Assembly (NCBI RefSeq): GCF_963082655.1
Contig: NC_081554.1
Span: forward strand, 49,565,169-49,629,168
Origin: Stomoxys calcitrans
Taxonomy: Eukaryota; Arthropoda; Insecta; Diptera; Muscidae
Length of the DNA: 64,000 bases
Direction of reading: 5' to 3'
The position numbers and the translations under genes are program-made. The notes under the pieces were generated by a model that was not told the DNA's origin, made no database searches, and was given only the letters and a program-made list of their open reading frames with translations. Every line of letters starts with the position of its first letter. Positions within the stretch are counted from its first letter, which is position 1. Of the stretch, positions 44,316 to 55,378 are shown piece after piece.

Positions 44316-45245
44316 CAGAATTAATGGCTATTTTTGTAGCCATATCTTGACATCTGGAGCTAGCGAAACTCGTCAAGCTCCGTAGTTTAAGTCTTTAGGA
44401 CCGATCGCAGCGGGAACATGACGTTCATTGGTTATTTAAAGTCGCCTATAACTCGCCTTCATATCGAGCAACATAGGCACCCATTATTTAAGCAGGAGCC
44501 GGTGCCGCCCGGTTTCGCACTTGATACCGCTGATGGCCCGTGACAGCAATTGCAACTACTCCGCAGACTTATCATTACAGAATTTATGGTTGTTGTTGTA
44601 GCCACATCTTGGCATATGAAGCTAGCGATACTCGTCCAGCTCCTTAGGACCGATCGCTGCGGGAACGTCATGTTCATTGGTTATTTAAAGTCGCCTATAA
44701 CTCGCCTTGTCATAGCGAGCATTATAGACACTCAGTATTAAAGCAAGAGTCGGTGCCGCCCGGCTTCATTCTGAGATTCTTCACTTGACACCGCTGATTG
44801 TCCGTGACTGCAATTGCAAATACTCGGCAGACATAATTTATGATTGTTGTTGTAGCCACATCTTGGCATGTGGAGCTAGCGATACTCGTCTAGCTCCGTA
44901 ATTGAGGTCCTTAGGACCGATCGCCGCGGGAACGTGATGCTCACTTGTTGTTTAAAGACGCCCATAACTCGACTTGTCATATCGAGCATCATAGGCACTC
45001 AGTATTTAAGCAAGAGCTATTGCGGTCCGGTTACGTTCTGAGACCCTTCACTTGATACCGTTGATGGTCAGTGACAACAATTGCAAACTACTCCGCAAAC
45101 GAAGCATCCCACTATCCGCAACCTGTGAACGCGCCTGGTGGATCTCAACTGAACTTCTCGTGATGACGATGAACATCTCACAAATTGAGCTCAAAGTTCT
45201 AACCCGTGTGGTGCTCATAGCTATCACGTGTGGAGATGGTTAAGC
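44316..45245 (-). repeat. Triplicate array of an about 260-bp unit inside LINE-A
   Basis: Units starting near 44316, 44580 and 44835 share 'gtagccacatcttggcat', 'ccttaggaccgatcgc' and 'actcgccttgtcat'. Each carries 'gacttatcattacagaa'-type sequence at its start, the same as the LINE-A sequence at the left junction, suggesting the target was copied with the unit. Orientation is given as minus because the related array at 51.7-52.6 kb reads in the opposite direction. Confidence 0.8.
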
Positions 45246-46187
45246 AAAGCATTGAGGAGTTTTCAATTATTTAACTCACCAGGACCTGAGGGAATACTTC
45301 CGACAATACTACAGAAGGAGACAGACTATCTGCCGCCCAATCTCGCCACTATTTAAACAACATGGCATAGACATGCATATGAAACGTTTTAAAGATACCA
45401 TGATAAAGAGTGGGACATCCAGCGAACTGCTCAAATACAAACAGCATGCCTATGTCAGGGGAAGGTCGGTAGAGACTGCCCTGCACGAGGTTGTGCATAA
45501 AATAGAAGAATCCTTCGACGCCAAGCCAAGTTAACACTGGCGGTATGCATTGACATCGATGGGGCTTTTAACGATGTGCGGAGCGACACACTGATCCAAT
45601 CCTTAGACTAGTACCGGGTCCTTGGAGACTGGATATGCTAAAAAACTGTGGAATAAATTTTTGATCCCATGACATACATATAAGGGAGAAAGTGGTACAA
45701 GGCATGGCTATGGGGTACATTTTATAGCAACTCTTATGAGTAATCAACATTAATGCTGATTGAGGAGGGATATGCATAGCAGACGATTTTAAGATACTTC
45801 TAAGTGGTAAGAATCCAAATCAACTACGCAGAAGGCCGCAAGGGTGTTGGAGAAGGCATACGACTGGGCATGACCTAAGGCTCGTAATATTAACCCAGCG
45901 AAAACTGGAATATGAAGCTGGGCCGATTTGATGCACGACGCTTACTCAACAGAACGATTTCCATGTCTGACAAGATTAAACACTTAAGAATGACTTTGAA
46001 CTTGACATTAAATTGCAAGTGCCACACTCAGGAGTGTATTGAGTAGGCTTACATATGTTGGGCATTATGTAGACGCGCCGTAGGCTCGCAATGGGGCCTC
46101 AATCCGAGGATAGTCCAATGGCTCTACAGGAGCGTCAGATTAGTCTTCTCACTTACTAAGGCTTCAGTAGTTTGGTGGATTAAGATC

Positions 46188-46700
46188 GGGGCCATCGCAG
46201 CGCAGAGGTTAGTATGTTCGCCTATGACGCTGAACACCAGGGTTTCGAATCCTGACTAGAACATCAGAAAAAAAATTCAGCGGTGGTTATGCCCTCCTAA
46301 TGCTTGCGATATTTGTGAGATAGTTTGCCATGTAAACACTTCTCCCCAAAGAGGTCGCTCTGCGGCACGCCGTTCGGACTCGACTTTAAAAAGGAGGCCC
46401 CTTTTCGTTAAACTTAAACTTGTATCGGACAGCACTAATGGATATGTGATAAGTTTACCCCTGCTTATGGAACATCATGGGCAAAATTGCATTTTGCAAT
46501 GACGACTTTTGGGAGGTACTTGGAAATGCTGAAACTTCTCCACAAAGAGATGTCGCTCTGCGGCACGCCGTTCGGACTTGGCTTTAAAAAGGATGCCACC
46601 TTATCATTGAGGTTACACTTGAATCGGACAGCACTCATTGATAGATGAGAACTTTACCCCTGTTATTTAATGGAATGTTCATGGTAAGTTTGCATTTTTG
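46188..46700 (+). repeat. Two SINE copies in tandem inside LINE-A
   Basis: First copy 46188-46500 with box A CAGCGCAGAGG and a box B variant (GGTTTCGAATCCTG). Second copy about 46501-46700, lacking its head, with core GGCACGCCGTTCGGACTTGG and tail. Confidence 0.8.
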
Positions 46701-47460
46701 CGTAAGATTAATGCAATAGGTTCGGATAACATGTGGTCTTCGCATAGGAGGGGCTATGGGAACAACGCCCACTAGGGCACTGGAGACTATTCCAGATATC
46801 CGACCCATAGATTTGCAGATTAAGTGTGAGACAGCCACTGCGCTTATGAGACTTACGGTGATAGGGGAATGGATTGAATATAGGAGCAGGTCACACCATC
46901 GCGGTATAGTCGTGGCGACCATAAGAACTTCGGATGGAATGGAAGAGGTTTCTGATAGAATATCTGTGACAACTCTTGAAGTAGAGTGTGAGACACTGCT
47001 GCTAGCGGCAAAGTGTTGAATTGACGGAGCTCTGGTATACCCATATGGAAGCTCATGCCACAAAAATGGATCAAAGCTAGAGGACAAAGCGAGCCTGGGG
47101 TCTACATTGAGAACCCAGAGACTGAGATCTGTTTTTGACTGCCTGACCATAATACGGTCCTGCAGGTGAAGATCCGGACGATCACGGAATGCGTGAGGTC
47201 GTGTGGTGTTATTGGGAGGACGTCGAGTGTGAACATCTTGACGGACCAAGACAGTAGTAAGGTCACGTTCAGTCTTGGCGTGTAAGAAGCAGATTAAGAG
47301 TGAGGATGCCATGATCCGCATTGTTTTCATGCCGGGCCATAGCGGAGTAATGTTGGAAAAAAGAGCAGAGGACTTGGCAGTGAAGGCAAGAGGACTGCCG
47401 TTAATAAACTAAGTTAACCCGAAGCCTTTCGGGACGACGCACAGTGTTGCCAAACGGAAA

Positions 47461-47574
47461 AATCTTGGAAATAATTTTGGAACTTTTGAACGGATAGAGA
47501 CATGGACCCGAACCTTTAAAGAGTCAATGTTGAGGTGTTTTGCAATAAGTATGCAAAATTTGACCCTAGTTGAT
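47461..47574. other. Short unidentified flank
   Basis: Lies between the broken LINE-A and the candidate exon; no motif seen. Confidence 0.3.
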
Positions 47575-47835
47575 TCAGAGGCTAATCATTGGGGTTTGAA
47601 ATTTGAACACCTCGCATGTAAAAATTCGAATTGCTTGCCGAACAGTCATTTTTAGGCTCGTGTACTTGTCGTCACATTTCGCATCAATATTAGCGATAAA
47701 ACTGAACATTTGAAGATCTTTTAATGAATTGTATAATGTACGATGGTGAGGATGTGATTTTAATAAGTCAATATAAATAATATTCTGTGCATACATACCT
47801 AACCAGTATACAATGATATAACGGTCAACAATTAC
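47575..47835 (-). CDS. Candidate orphan terminal exon of unknown gene
   Basis: On the minus strand, a pyrimidine-rich tract ending CATTTCAG (AG at 47837-47836) is followed by an open frame starting VIVDRYIIVYWLGMYAQNII and ending FKFQTPMISL with a stop at 47575. Composition is mixed and protein-like (hydrophobic, charged, aromatic) rather than low-complexity, and it is not part of any repeat family here. I do not recognise the protein. It lies in a 435-base island between LINE-A copies, so it may be a displaced exon fragment or a piece of an unrecognised transposon. Confidence 0.3.
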   Translation of the reverse strand, partial: VIVDRYIIVYWLGMYAQNIIYIDLLKSHPHHRTLYNSLKDLQMFSFIANIDAKCDDKYTSLKMTVRQAIRIFTCEVFKFQTPMISL

Positions 47836-47894
47836 CTGAAATGAAAGATTGAAAAGAAATCAGATAAGAAATATTAAGGTTTAATCGTATGAAT

Positions 47895-49795
47895 ACAAAA
47901 TGGAGGCAGACCATCTGGCGCCTCATCTGGCCAATATTTTCACAGCATGCCTGGGACTTTCATATACTCCGAAAGCTTGGCAGGAGGCAAGGGTGGTGTT
48001 TATACCCAAGCCTGGCAAAGCAAATTATGAGACATTAAAGGCCTACAGACATATAAGCCTTACGTCTTTTCTACTCAAACCATGGAACGTGTTGTGAACA
48101 ACATGATAAAGAGTAGGACATCCAGCGAACTGTTCAATTACAAACAGCATGACAATGTCAGGGGAAGGTCGGTAGAGACTGTCGTGCACGAGGTTGTGCC
48201 TTAAAAAGAATAATCCTTCGATGCCAAAACACACACACTGGTGGTATGCATTGGCATCGAGGGGGCTTTTAACAATGTGCGGACCGACACACTGATCCAA
48301 TCCTGAGACCAGAACCGGGTGGACCCGGTCCTTAGAGACTGGATAAACCATATGCTAAGGAACAGGTGGATAAATTGGGGTGTCCCATTTTATCGCCACT
48401 CCTATGGGTGACCACCATAAATGACCTATTACGAATGCTGACTGAGGAGGGATTTGAACCAGTTACTACGCGGACCATGTTATAATACTTCTAAGGGGTA
48501 AGGATCCAAACCAGCTATGCAGAAGAGCCGAAAGGGTCTGGCATATGGCATATGACTGCGCTACACCCAGTGATCTCAATGTTAACCCAGAGAAGACTGA
48601 AATATGCGTGTTCACGAGGAAGACGAAGGTGGGCCAATTTAACGCACCACATTTCCTCAATAAGACGATTTCGATATCTTAAAAGGTGAAAGACTTAGGT
48701 CTGATCTTGGATAGGAAATAGTATTGGAAGTTTCACATTCAGAAGCGTACTGAGAAGGCTCACAGATGTTAGGCACTATGTAGACGGGCTGTAGGCTCGA
48801 AATGGGGCCTGAATCCGAGGATAGTTCACTGGCTCTATAGGAGCGTGATTAGACCAATACTTACTAACGCCACAGTAGTTTGGTGGACTGCTATGGAGAA
48901 AAAGTGCAACATAAGGACCATACAACAGGTTCAGAGAACATGTTGCCTTGACATAGGCGGAGCGATGAGGACCACGCCCACTAGGGCGCTGGAGACTATT
49001 CTAGATATCCGACCCATTGACATACAGATAAAGTGTGAGGCAGCTACTGTGGCTATGAGACTTAAGGCGATGGGAGAATGGATTGAGGAGCAGCTCATAC
49101 CATCGCGGTATAATCGAGGCGACCATAGGAAACCTGGAAGGAAAGGAAGAGGTTTCCGATCGGATACCTGAGGTGAACCTTGAAGTCGAGTGCGAGGCAC
49201 TGCTGCCATCGGTACAGTCTTCGACTGACGGAACCCTAGTATTGCCGTCTGGAAGATCATGTCACACGGATGGATCAAAGCTAGGGGACAGAGTGAGCCT
49301 GGGGGTCTACATTGAGAACCCAGAGACTGCCTAACCATAATACGGTCCTGCAAGCAGAGATCCGGGCGATAACGGTATGCGTGAGGGGGTGTGGTAATAA
49401 CGCGTGGATGACGAGTACGAGGCACTGCTGCCATCGGTACAGTCGTCGACTGACGGAATCCTAGTATTGCCATCTAGAAGATCATGTTACACGGATGGAT
49501 CAAAGCTAGGGGACAGAGTGGGCCTGGGGGTCTACTACTACTGGGGGGGAGACTGCCTAACCATAATACGATCCAGCGAGCAGAGATTCGGGCGATAACG
49601 GTATGCGTGAGGTGGTGTGGTAATAACGCGAGACCGACGAGCATAAACATCTTTACGGACAGTAAAATAGCCATAAGGGCAATAACCACCAGGACGGTAA
49701 GATCACGAACAGTCATGTAGTGTAAGAAGGAGATTAATGCCTTCTATGAGGATGGCAGTATCCGCATCGTTTGGGTGCCAGGTAAGGGGGAATGA
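47895..49795 (+). pseudogene. LINE-A copy: RT, thumb, RNase H with duplicated RNase H start
   Basis: Starts EADHLAPHLANIFTACLGLS (47900) and continues PKAWQEARVVFIPKPGKANY and on through RT blocks with frameshifts. Frame 48845-49171 reads IRPILTNATVVWWTAMEKKC and DIGGAMRTTPTRALETILDI. RNase H start CHTDGSKLGDRVSLGVY appears at about 49250 and again at about 49485 (CYTDGSKLGDRVGLGVY). The RT active-site box is degraded (near 48470). Confidence 0.8.
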
Positions 49796-49819
49796 AAGGG
49801 CAGACAATGCATTAGGTGT

Positions 49820-50008
49820 AGCATTTAATTCAGTGCATCAGATGGTGTCGTCCTCAGTGCGGCTGTAATGCACAAACTAGCATCCTTTGGATCCGGCTGT
49901 GTATTAGACTGCAGACAGACTTTTGAAGCGATGTCCACCAGAACGCAACACCATATAGCATTATAAGTTTGGCAACTGGAGTTTATACCCAATTCATGGC
50001 GCGCCAGA
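49820..50008 (-). pseudogene. LINE-B fragment inserted or recombined between LINE-A segments
   Basis: Matches 31495-31690 in the same (minus) orientation: 'gcatcagatggtgtcgtcct', 'ggatccggctg' and 'caacaccatatagcattata'. LINE-A RNase H sequence resumes at 50010. Confidence 0.7.
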
Positions 50009-50009
50009 A

Positions 50010-51072
50010 GATCATGTTACACGGATGGATCAAAGCTAGGGGACAGAGTGGGCCTGGGGGTCTACATGGAGAACCCAGGGACTGAGATCTGTTTTAGACT
50101 GCCTGACCATTATACGGTCGGGCAGGCAGAGATCCGGGAGATCATGGAATGCGTGAGGTGGTGTGGTGCTAACGCAAGGTCGTCGAGTGTGAACATCTTT
50201 ATGGACAGTAAACAAGCCATAAGGGCAATAACAACCAGGAGGGTAAGGTCACGAACAGTCTTGCAGTGTAAGAAGGGAATTAACGCCTTCTCTGAGGATG
50301 GCAAAATCCGAATCGATGCCGGGCCTTAACGGAGCAAGGGGAAATGAAAGGGCAGACGATTTCGCTTTGAAGGCCAGAGGAATGCCGTCAATAATGGCAA
50401 AATCAGCATCGTTTGGGTGGCCGGCCATAAGGGAGTAAAGGGGAATGAAAAGGTAGTCGATTTGGCTTTGAAGGCCAGAGGAATGCCGTCAATAAACTTG
50501 GTGAAGTTTAACTTGGTTAAACTTTCGGGTCGACGCAGTCCGAGATAAAGGCATGGGCGACGAATGCGCATGCATCCTGTGGAACAGCGAAACTGTAGGT
50601 AGGACGGCGAAAATCCTATGGGGGGATCCAGATCCAGAGAAGACGAGGCTATTACTGAAAGGAAGCAAGAGGGAGGTCAGTATAGCTCTCCGTGCCATAA
50701 CGGGACACATAGGATTACGAGCTCACTTATGTAAAATCGGTGCGGTAAGTGATAGCATATGTAGGGTATGTGGAGAAGATGACAAGACGTTGGAGCATTT
50801 CCTTTGTCATTGCCCGGCTTTCGCGTCTAACAGATACCGGCGCATAGGTGAAGGCACAATACCAGATATGATCCAATTTTGGGGAGTGATATTAAAAACA
50901 ATTAAGGATTTTGTAAGTAGCAGGGAATTCCTAACTTAAAAATTTCTTTTTAAAGGTTACTTTATAGTATTTAGAACGCACAACTAGCCGATTACTGGCT
51001 TAGGTGTATGTCCATAGTGGCATGGGGCGATCTAATACCTGCACCCTCTTTTCAACCTAACCTAACCTAATC
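50010..51072 (+). pseudogene. LINE-A 3' part: RNase H, duplicated C-terminus, zinc motif, 3' end
   Basis: Third copy of the RNase H start (near 50030), frame 50048-50329 with SSVNIFMDSKQAIRAITTRR, then two copies of the RNase H C-terminal segment (near 50310-50380 and 50395-50500). Frame 50553-50939 (128 codons) reads NSETVGRTAKILWGDPDPEK, TRLLLKGSKREVSIALRAIT and CRVCGEDDKTLEHFLCHCPA (CX2CX8HX3C), and ends at a stop after SSREFLT. The 3' untranslated part ends CAACCTAACCTAACCTAA at about 51072. Confidence 0.82.
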
Positions 51073-51597
51073 TAGACTTGAAGAGGTCAACCGCTTTGCT
51101 GTCATTGGCTAGAACAGACGTCTCAGTCTTTGTGTCCGTCATGACAGGTCACTGTCTAATCGGGAACTATGCTGACAGACTGAAGGTTGCCAGCAACGAC
51201 TTTTGCAGAAGCTGTGAGGACATCGAAGACCCGTCATGACAGGTCACTGTCTAATCGCAAAAAATATGCTGACAGACTGAAGGTTGCCAGTAACGTCTTT
51301 TGCAGAACCTGTGAGGACACCGAAGAAGAAGAGACTATAGAACACCTTCTGTGTGTGTATCCTGCTTTAGCAGTCAGAAGGAGTTTCACTTCAGGTTCTC
51401 ATTTCTTTGATAACCTTTCTGATTTAGTGGATGTGAACATTCGCAAGTTATTGGGCTTTTTATGGTTCTGGATGGTCTGGATGGTTCAACGGTAGGAACT
51501 AGAAGGCATCTTCCTTCTTCTGTTCCCGTGGTATCACAGTGGACGAAAACGTCCAAGTGAGTCTGATGGCAGGCTGCCACTTAAACCTAACCTAACC
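51073..51597 (+). pseudogene. LINE-B 3' fragment with zinc motif and CCTAA-type tail
   Basis: Starts in 'VNRFAVIG'-type sequence, carries 'cgtcatgacaggtcactgtctaatcg' in two partly duplicated copies (51138, 51230), then frame 51187-51495 with FCRTCEDTEEEETIEHLLC (CX2CX10HX3C) and a hydrophobic C-terminus. The 3' end is AACCTAACCTAACC near 51596, directly after the LINE-A 3' end at 51072. Confidence 0.8.
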
Positions 51598-51690
51598 TCT
51601 CATTGAGCTTAAACTTTAATCGGACTGCACTCATTGATATGAGAGAAGTATCCCCTGTTCCTAAGTAGAATGTTCATGGGAAATTTAGTA
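51598..51690 (+). repeat. tRNA-derived SINE 3' fragment
   Basis: 'cattgagcttaaactttaat', 'gcactcattgatatgagaga' and 'gaatgttcatggg'; head and core missing. Confidence 0.7.
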
Positions 51691-52760
51691 TGCAGCATAG
51701 TAATACCGGCCGACACGGAATAACTATGAGCACCACACAGGCTGGAGCTTTGAGCTCCGACTTGTGTGGTGTCCATCGTTACCACGGGAAGCTTAGCTGA
51801 AAGCGTTCACAGGTTGCGGATGGTGGAAAGCTCTGTTTTAATGCGGAGTAGCTGCAAATGTGGCCGCGGGCAGTCAGCGATTTTCGAGAGGAGAGTCTCA
51901 GTAAGGAGTCTGGTGGCTCTGGCTTGTAATTTAATACTGAGTGCCTATGATACTCGAGATGACAAGGCGAGTTATTGGCGCTCTCAAATATCCAATGGCC
52001 AATATCAGCTTCTGTTCCCAGGTTAGGGGCGGCTGGGGGTTGAGCTCCGACTTGTGTGGTGTCTATCGTTACCATAGGAAGCTTAGCTGAAAGCTACCGG
52101 GCGCGTCCACAGGTTGCGGTTAGTGGAAAACTCCGTTTTTATGCGGAGTAGCTGCAAATGCGCCCGAGTGCAGTCAGCAATTTTCAAGAGAAGAGTCTCA
52201 GTTAGGAGTCAGGTGGCACTAGCCCTTAATTAAATACTGAGTGCCAATGATACTCGAGATGGCAAGGCGAGTTATTCGCGCCTTCATATAACCCATGGCC
52301 AACATTAGCGTCTGTTCCCAGGTTAGGGGCTGCTGGAGGTTGAGCTCCCACTTTGTGGTTTCCGTTTTTATGCGGAGTAGCTGCAAATGCGGCCGCGGAG
52401 AGTCAGCGATTTTCGAGACGAAAGTCTCATTGAGGAGTTAGGTGGCTCCGGCTCTTAATTTAACACTGAGTGTCAATGGTACTCGTGATGACAAGGCGAG
52501 TTATTGTGCGCTTTCAAATAACCAATGGCGAACATCAGCGTCTGTTCTCAGGTTAGAGGCGGCTGAGGGCAAGCGTCGGGTCTTGAAGCAAGCGACTCGC
52601 CACAACGAGGGATACATGCGCAATCCCAAAAAAACCAATACGGTTGGGGCGCTGGGCCAGTAACCCTCCCCCCGTAAAACTATGAGAACTACTATGAGAG
52701 ACAAAGCAGATAAAGGTTATTCTCTTTACAGCCAGGATAAGTTTTTACATGACATAGCTC
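51691..52760 (+). repeat. Triplicate array of an about 320-bp unit, inverted relative to the 44.3-kb array
   Basis: Units near 51740, 52040 and 52345 share 'gttgagctccgacttgtgtg', 'tgcggagtagctgcaaatg', 'gagagtctcag' and 'gatgacaaggcgagttatt'. The last phrase and neighbours are the reverse complement of 'actcgccttgtcat' in the 44.3-kb array. After the third unit the sequence passes into 'gttggggcgctgggccagta', which may be the start of a retrotransposon body (5' untranslated monomers followed by ORF1 is one possible reading). Confidence 0.7.
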
Positions 52761-53022
52761 AGATGTACTAATCGTTTGGTGCCCTTATGGTTTGCGCCTT
52801 GTTAAAGAGCATTTTGCTACCCTTCCATAGAACGGCTAGTTCTGGTCGAATGACAAAGAGGAAAAATCAGAGAACACCTTCTCTGTCATTTTGAAAACTT
52901 AAAAGTCCACAACAAACACTAGCAGGTAAATTCTGCTTAAGAAACACAAATTTGGAGAGATTCACCCAATAAAAGCAACTGCCTGAGAATAGCACCCAAA
53001 TTAGTTTACCTTACCTAATTTG

Positions 53023-53299
53023 GAGGCCACCGTAGCGCAGAGGTTAGCATGTCCGCCTATGACGCTGAACGCCTGGGTTCGAATCCTGGCCACACCTTTA
53101 GATTAAAAATTTTCAGCGGTGGTTTTCCCCTCCTATGCCATGTAAAACTTCTCTCCAAAGAGGTGTCGCAATGCGGCACGCCGTTCGGACTCGGCTATAA
53201 AAAGGAGGCCCCTTATCATTGAGCTTAAAACTTGAATCGGACTGCACTAATTGATTTGTGAGAAGTTTGCCCCTGTTTCCTAGTGGAATGTTTGCATTT
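53023..53299 (+). mobile_element. tRNA-derived SINE with 12-bp target duplication (reference copy)
   Basis: Flanked by TTACCTAATTTG at 53011-53022 and 53300-53311, proving the ends of a 277-base SINE. Head GAGGCCACCGTAGCGCAGAGG with box A, box B at 53076-53086, core GGCACGCCGTTCGGACTCGG, then 'ctataaaaaggaggcccc' and the tail ending 'gtggaatgtttgcatt'. It would be moved by a LINE's reverse transcriptase; the partner LINE is not established from the sequence. Confidence 0.88.
53033..53086 (+). promoter_or_regulatory. Internal pol III promoter (box A and box B) of the SINE
   Basis: Box A TAGCGCAGAGG at 53033-53043 and box B GGTTCGAATCC at 53076-53086, spaced as in tRNA genes. The tRNA fold itself is not conserved enough to call a functional tRNA. 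Confidence 0.75.
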
Positions 53300-53311
53300 T
53301 TACCTAATTTG

Positions 53312-55378
53312 TATGAAGGCTGCAATTAGAAATCCAATACTTTGCAACTTTCAAATCAATTTTTGCTTAGCAGATATCCTTCATATCGTAATGTGCCATT
53401 GGTGGCATTTTTAAAGTTAGTAAAATGTGTGCTGAATTTAAATGTTAGCCTGTCGTTGTGCTTAGTTTTAATATACAAGAAGTGATTTATAACTTTTGCT
53501 TAAGGTGACACCTTTGACCAGGTCTAAGCAATTTTCCATCACAATATCAGAGATTTTTAACACAGACTGTCGGTGCTAATCTACATAATTGCCTATAAAT
53601 CTGAGAACATTTTTTGCCTGCCCTCAGTCGAACATTGTGGACATGTCCTGCACAGCTGTCTAAGTCACCTGTCGTGAATGGCCATGGCCAGAACGGCCAA
53701 CAATGGCGATTACGATGACGACGCCAACGACAATGCCACATATCTCTAATCACAACTTTTTCTTTGCGGATTTTATATTTGTTTGCGTTTCTTTTGCGGA
53801 AACAAAGTTATGGCCATTTGTTCGAAAAGAGTGCGTTTTAGTGGAACACTCAACAACGACGTACTTGGACGACATCGTCGACTTGCTCCATTCCTTTCAC
53901 AACGCAGTGATTTAGAGACACTTTAGAAACTTTGCCTGCGTTTTTATTTCCTTTGCTGGGTGAAGTGCGATTTTTTTCGCTTTGGCTTTTCTATTCCTGT
54001 GGCAAATGGCAATTGCGGAATTGTATTCTACTTAGGAATTATGTCACACCTTATGTTCGCATTCGCATAAAACTAACAAGAAAAACAAAAAATAAAACAC
54101 ATCAATGTGTTCAGGTAAAGCAGCAAAAGGAGCAGAAGAAGGAGGAGTAGCGGCAGGGGAAATAAAATCCAAACCAAAAAGGAAGTTTCCTTTGGCCCAC
54201 ACAAACTAACAGAGAACATGGCAAAGTAAAGAAAGAACTACAATAAAAGAGAAATAGTAAGGCATTAGGTACAAAAAAAAACTTGGCCTTCTTCTTTCCT
54301 ATTTTTGCAAATAGCACCGTCACCACTCCCAAAACAACCAGCACTAGGAAAGCCATTCCCACCTTAACCACCTTTCTGCTGGTGGTCTTACGCCAGCAAT
54401 TTTCTAAGGACAACAAAACACATGTTCAACGCACAACGACCTTCTGCCACTCCCCGGAGATGAAAAAGTCTTGGAGACCTGTAACAGGAGACTAGCAGCC
54501 GGAGGGAGCACCACAACGGCGCGCAGTGCACAAACAAAAAATTTTGAAACGCAACGTGTATTAGAAATAATTTACGACAAACCCCAAAACAACAACCAGT
54601 TAGAAGGAATCAGCCGAAACCACCAGCCCGCTCTTTAGCCAAATAAAATGTGAACAAGAAATTCAGTTTCAACCAAGTTTGCCATAGAAACGAATTCGGC
54701 CCAGATATGTTAAACTTCAAAATGAAAGCAGTGAATAAATGGTGGCTTTGGTCAAAGGAGACCATAGGCAATGAAGTGGCGACAGTTAGGGGTCATCTAA
54801 GGTGTTGGAGCCAAGAACCATCTACGCAACGGAAATGCCAAACATTTATATATCCTAAGCCCAAATTGGCCGGTCATGTAATCTTCAGCAGGTGGTGTAT
54901 TGATGAACGCTTTGGGTGGCTGTTCAGGGCCATTGCTCAATGTTCAAGGGCGGCCAATATGTTTGTAAACACAATGGTGATACTACACTGAGATGATAAA
55001 AAGGGGAATATAGCAAGAAAATAATGCTGCCATGGCATGACAGTGAAAGTGAGTAGCAGAAACTATTTTCTGCAGATTTTTGGGGATTGTGTAGGATGGA
55101 CTGGTTACCCAAAGGGGTTACATAACAAACTTTATTGCAAGGAAAACCTTAAGGAACTTCCAACCAACCCAGCGGCGGAAAACAGTTATCCTTCTCTCAA
55201 AAACTAATGAAAATTGTCCTTACAAGAGAGCTCATACACATACACACTCAAATTCTATCATCTTGCGTTATAGAAGGCCTAAAAGACAGCATTTTGTCAG
55301 CCAATGAAAATGTCACTTGTCATTCTATAACAACTTTTCAGAATATGGCTAAATGAGTGGCATTAGTTTGCTTCTTAT
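53312..55378. other. Host non-coding island
   Basis: No repeat family matches. A tiny frame near 53679 (MAMARTANNGDYDDDANDNA) is preceded at once by a stop and ends after 23 codons. The 113-codon frame 54650-54991 has no domain. A-rich and G/A-rich stretches near 54110-54260. Probably intron or intergenic. Confidence 0.4.

Larger units (their letters stand above)
42880..47460 (+). mobile_element. LINE-A copy, long but broken, with nested array and SINEs
   Basis: Reads from a pre-RT region (42880-44315), is interrupted by a triplicate array (44316-45245), resumes in the RT domain at 45250 (SPGPEGILPTILQKETDYL), passes RT blocks to about 46180, is interrupted by two SINE pieces (46188-46700) and resumes with TTPTRALETIPDIRPIDLQI (46756-47019), RNase H and its C-terminus to 47460. 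All frames carry stops. Its 3' end is missing and replaced by the island at 47461. Confidence 0.7.

Noticed and set aside
53023..53100. Possible true tRNA gene
   Set aside because: Box A and B are present, but the sequence continues as a SINE body with target duplications; it is a tRNA-derived retroposon.
53679..53750. Short frame MAMARTANNGDYDDDANDNA
   Set aside because: Only 23 codons, directly preceded by a stop, no splice signals that I can support.
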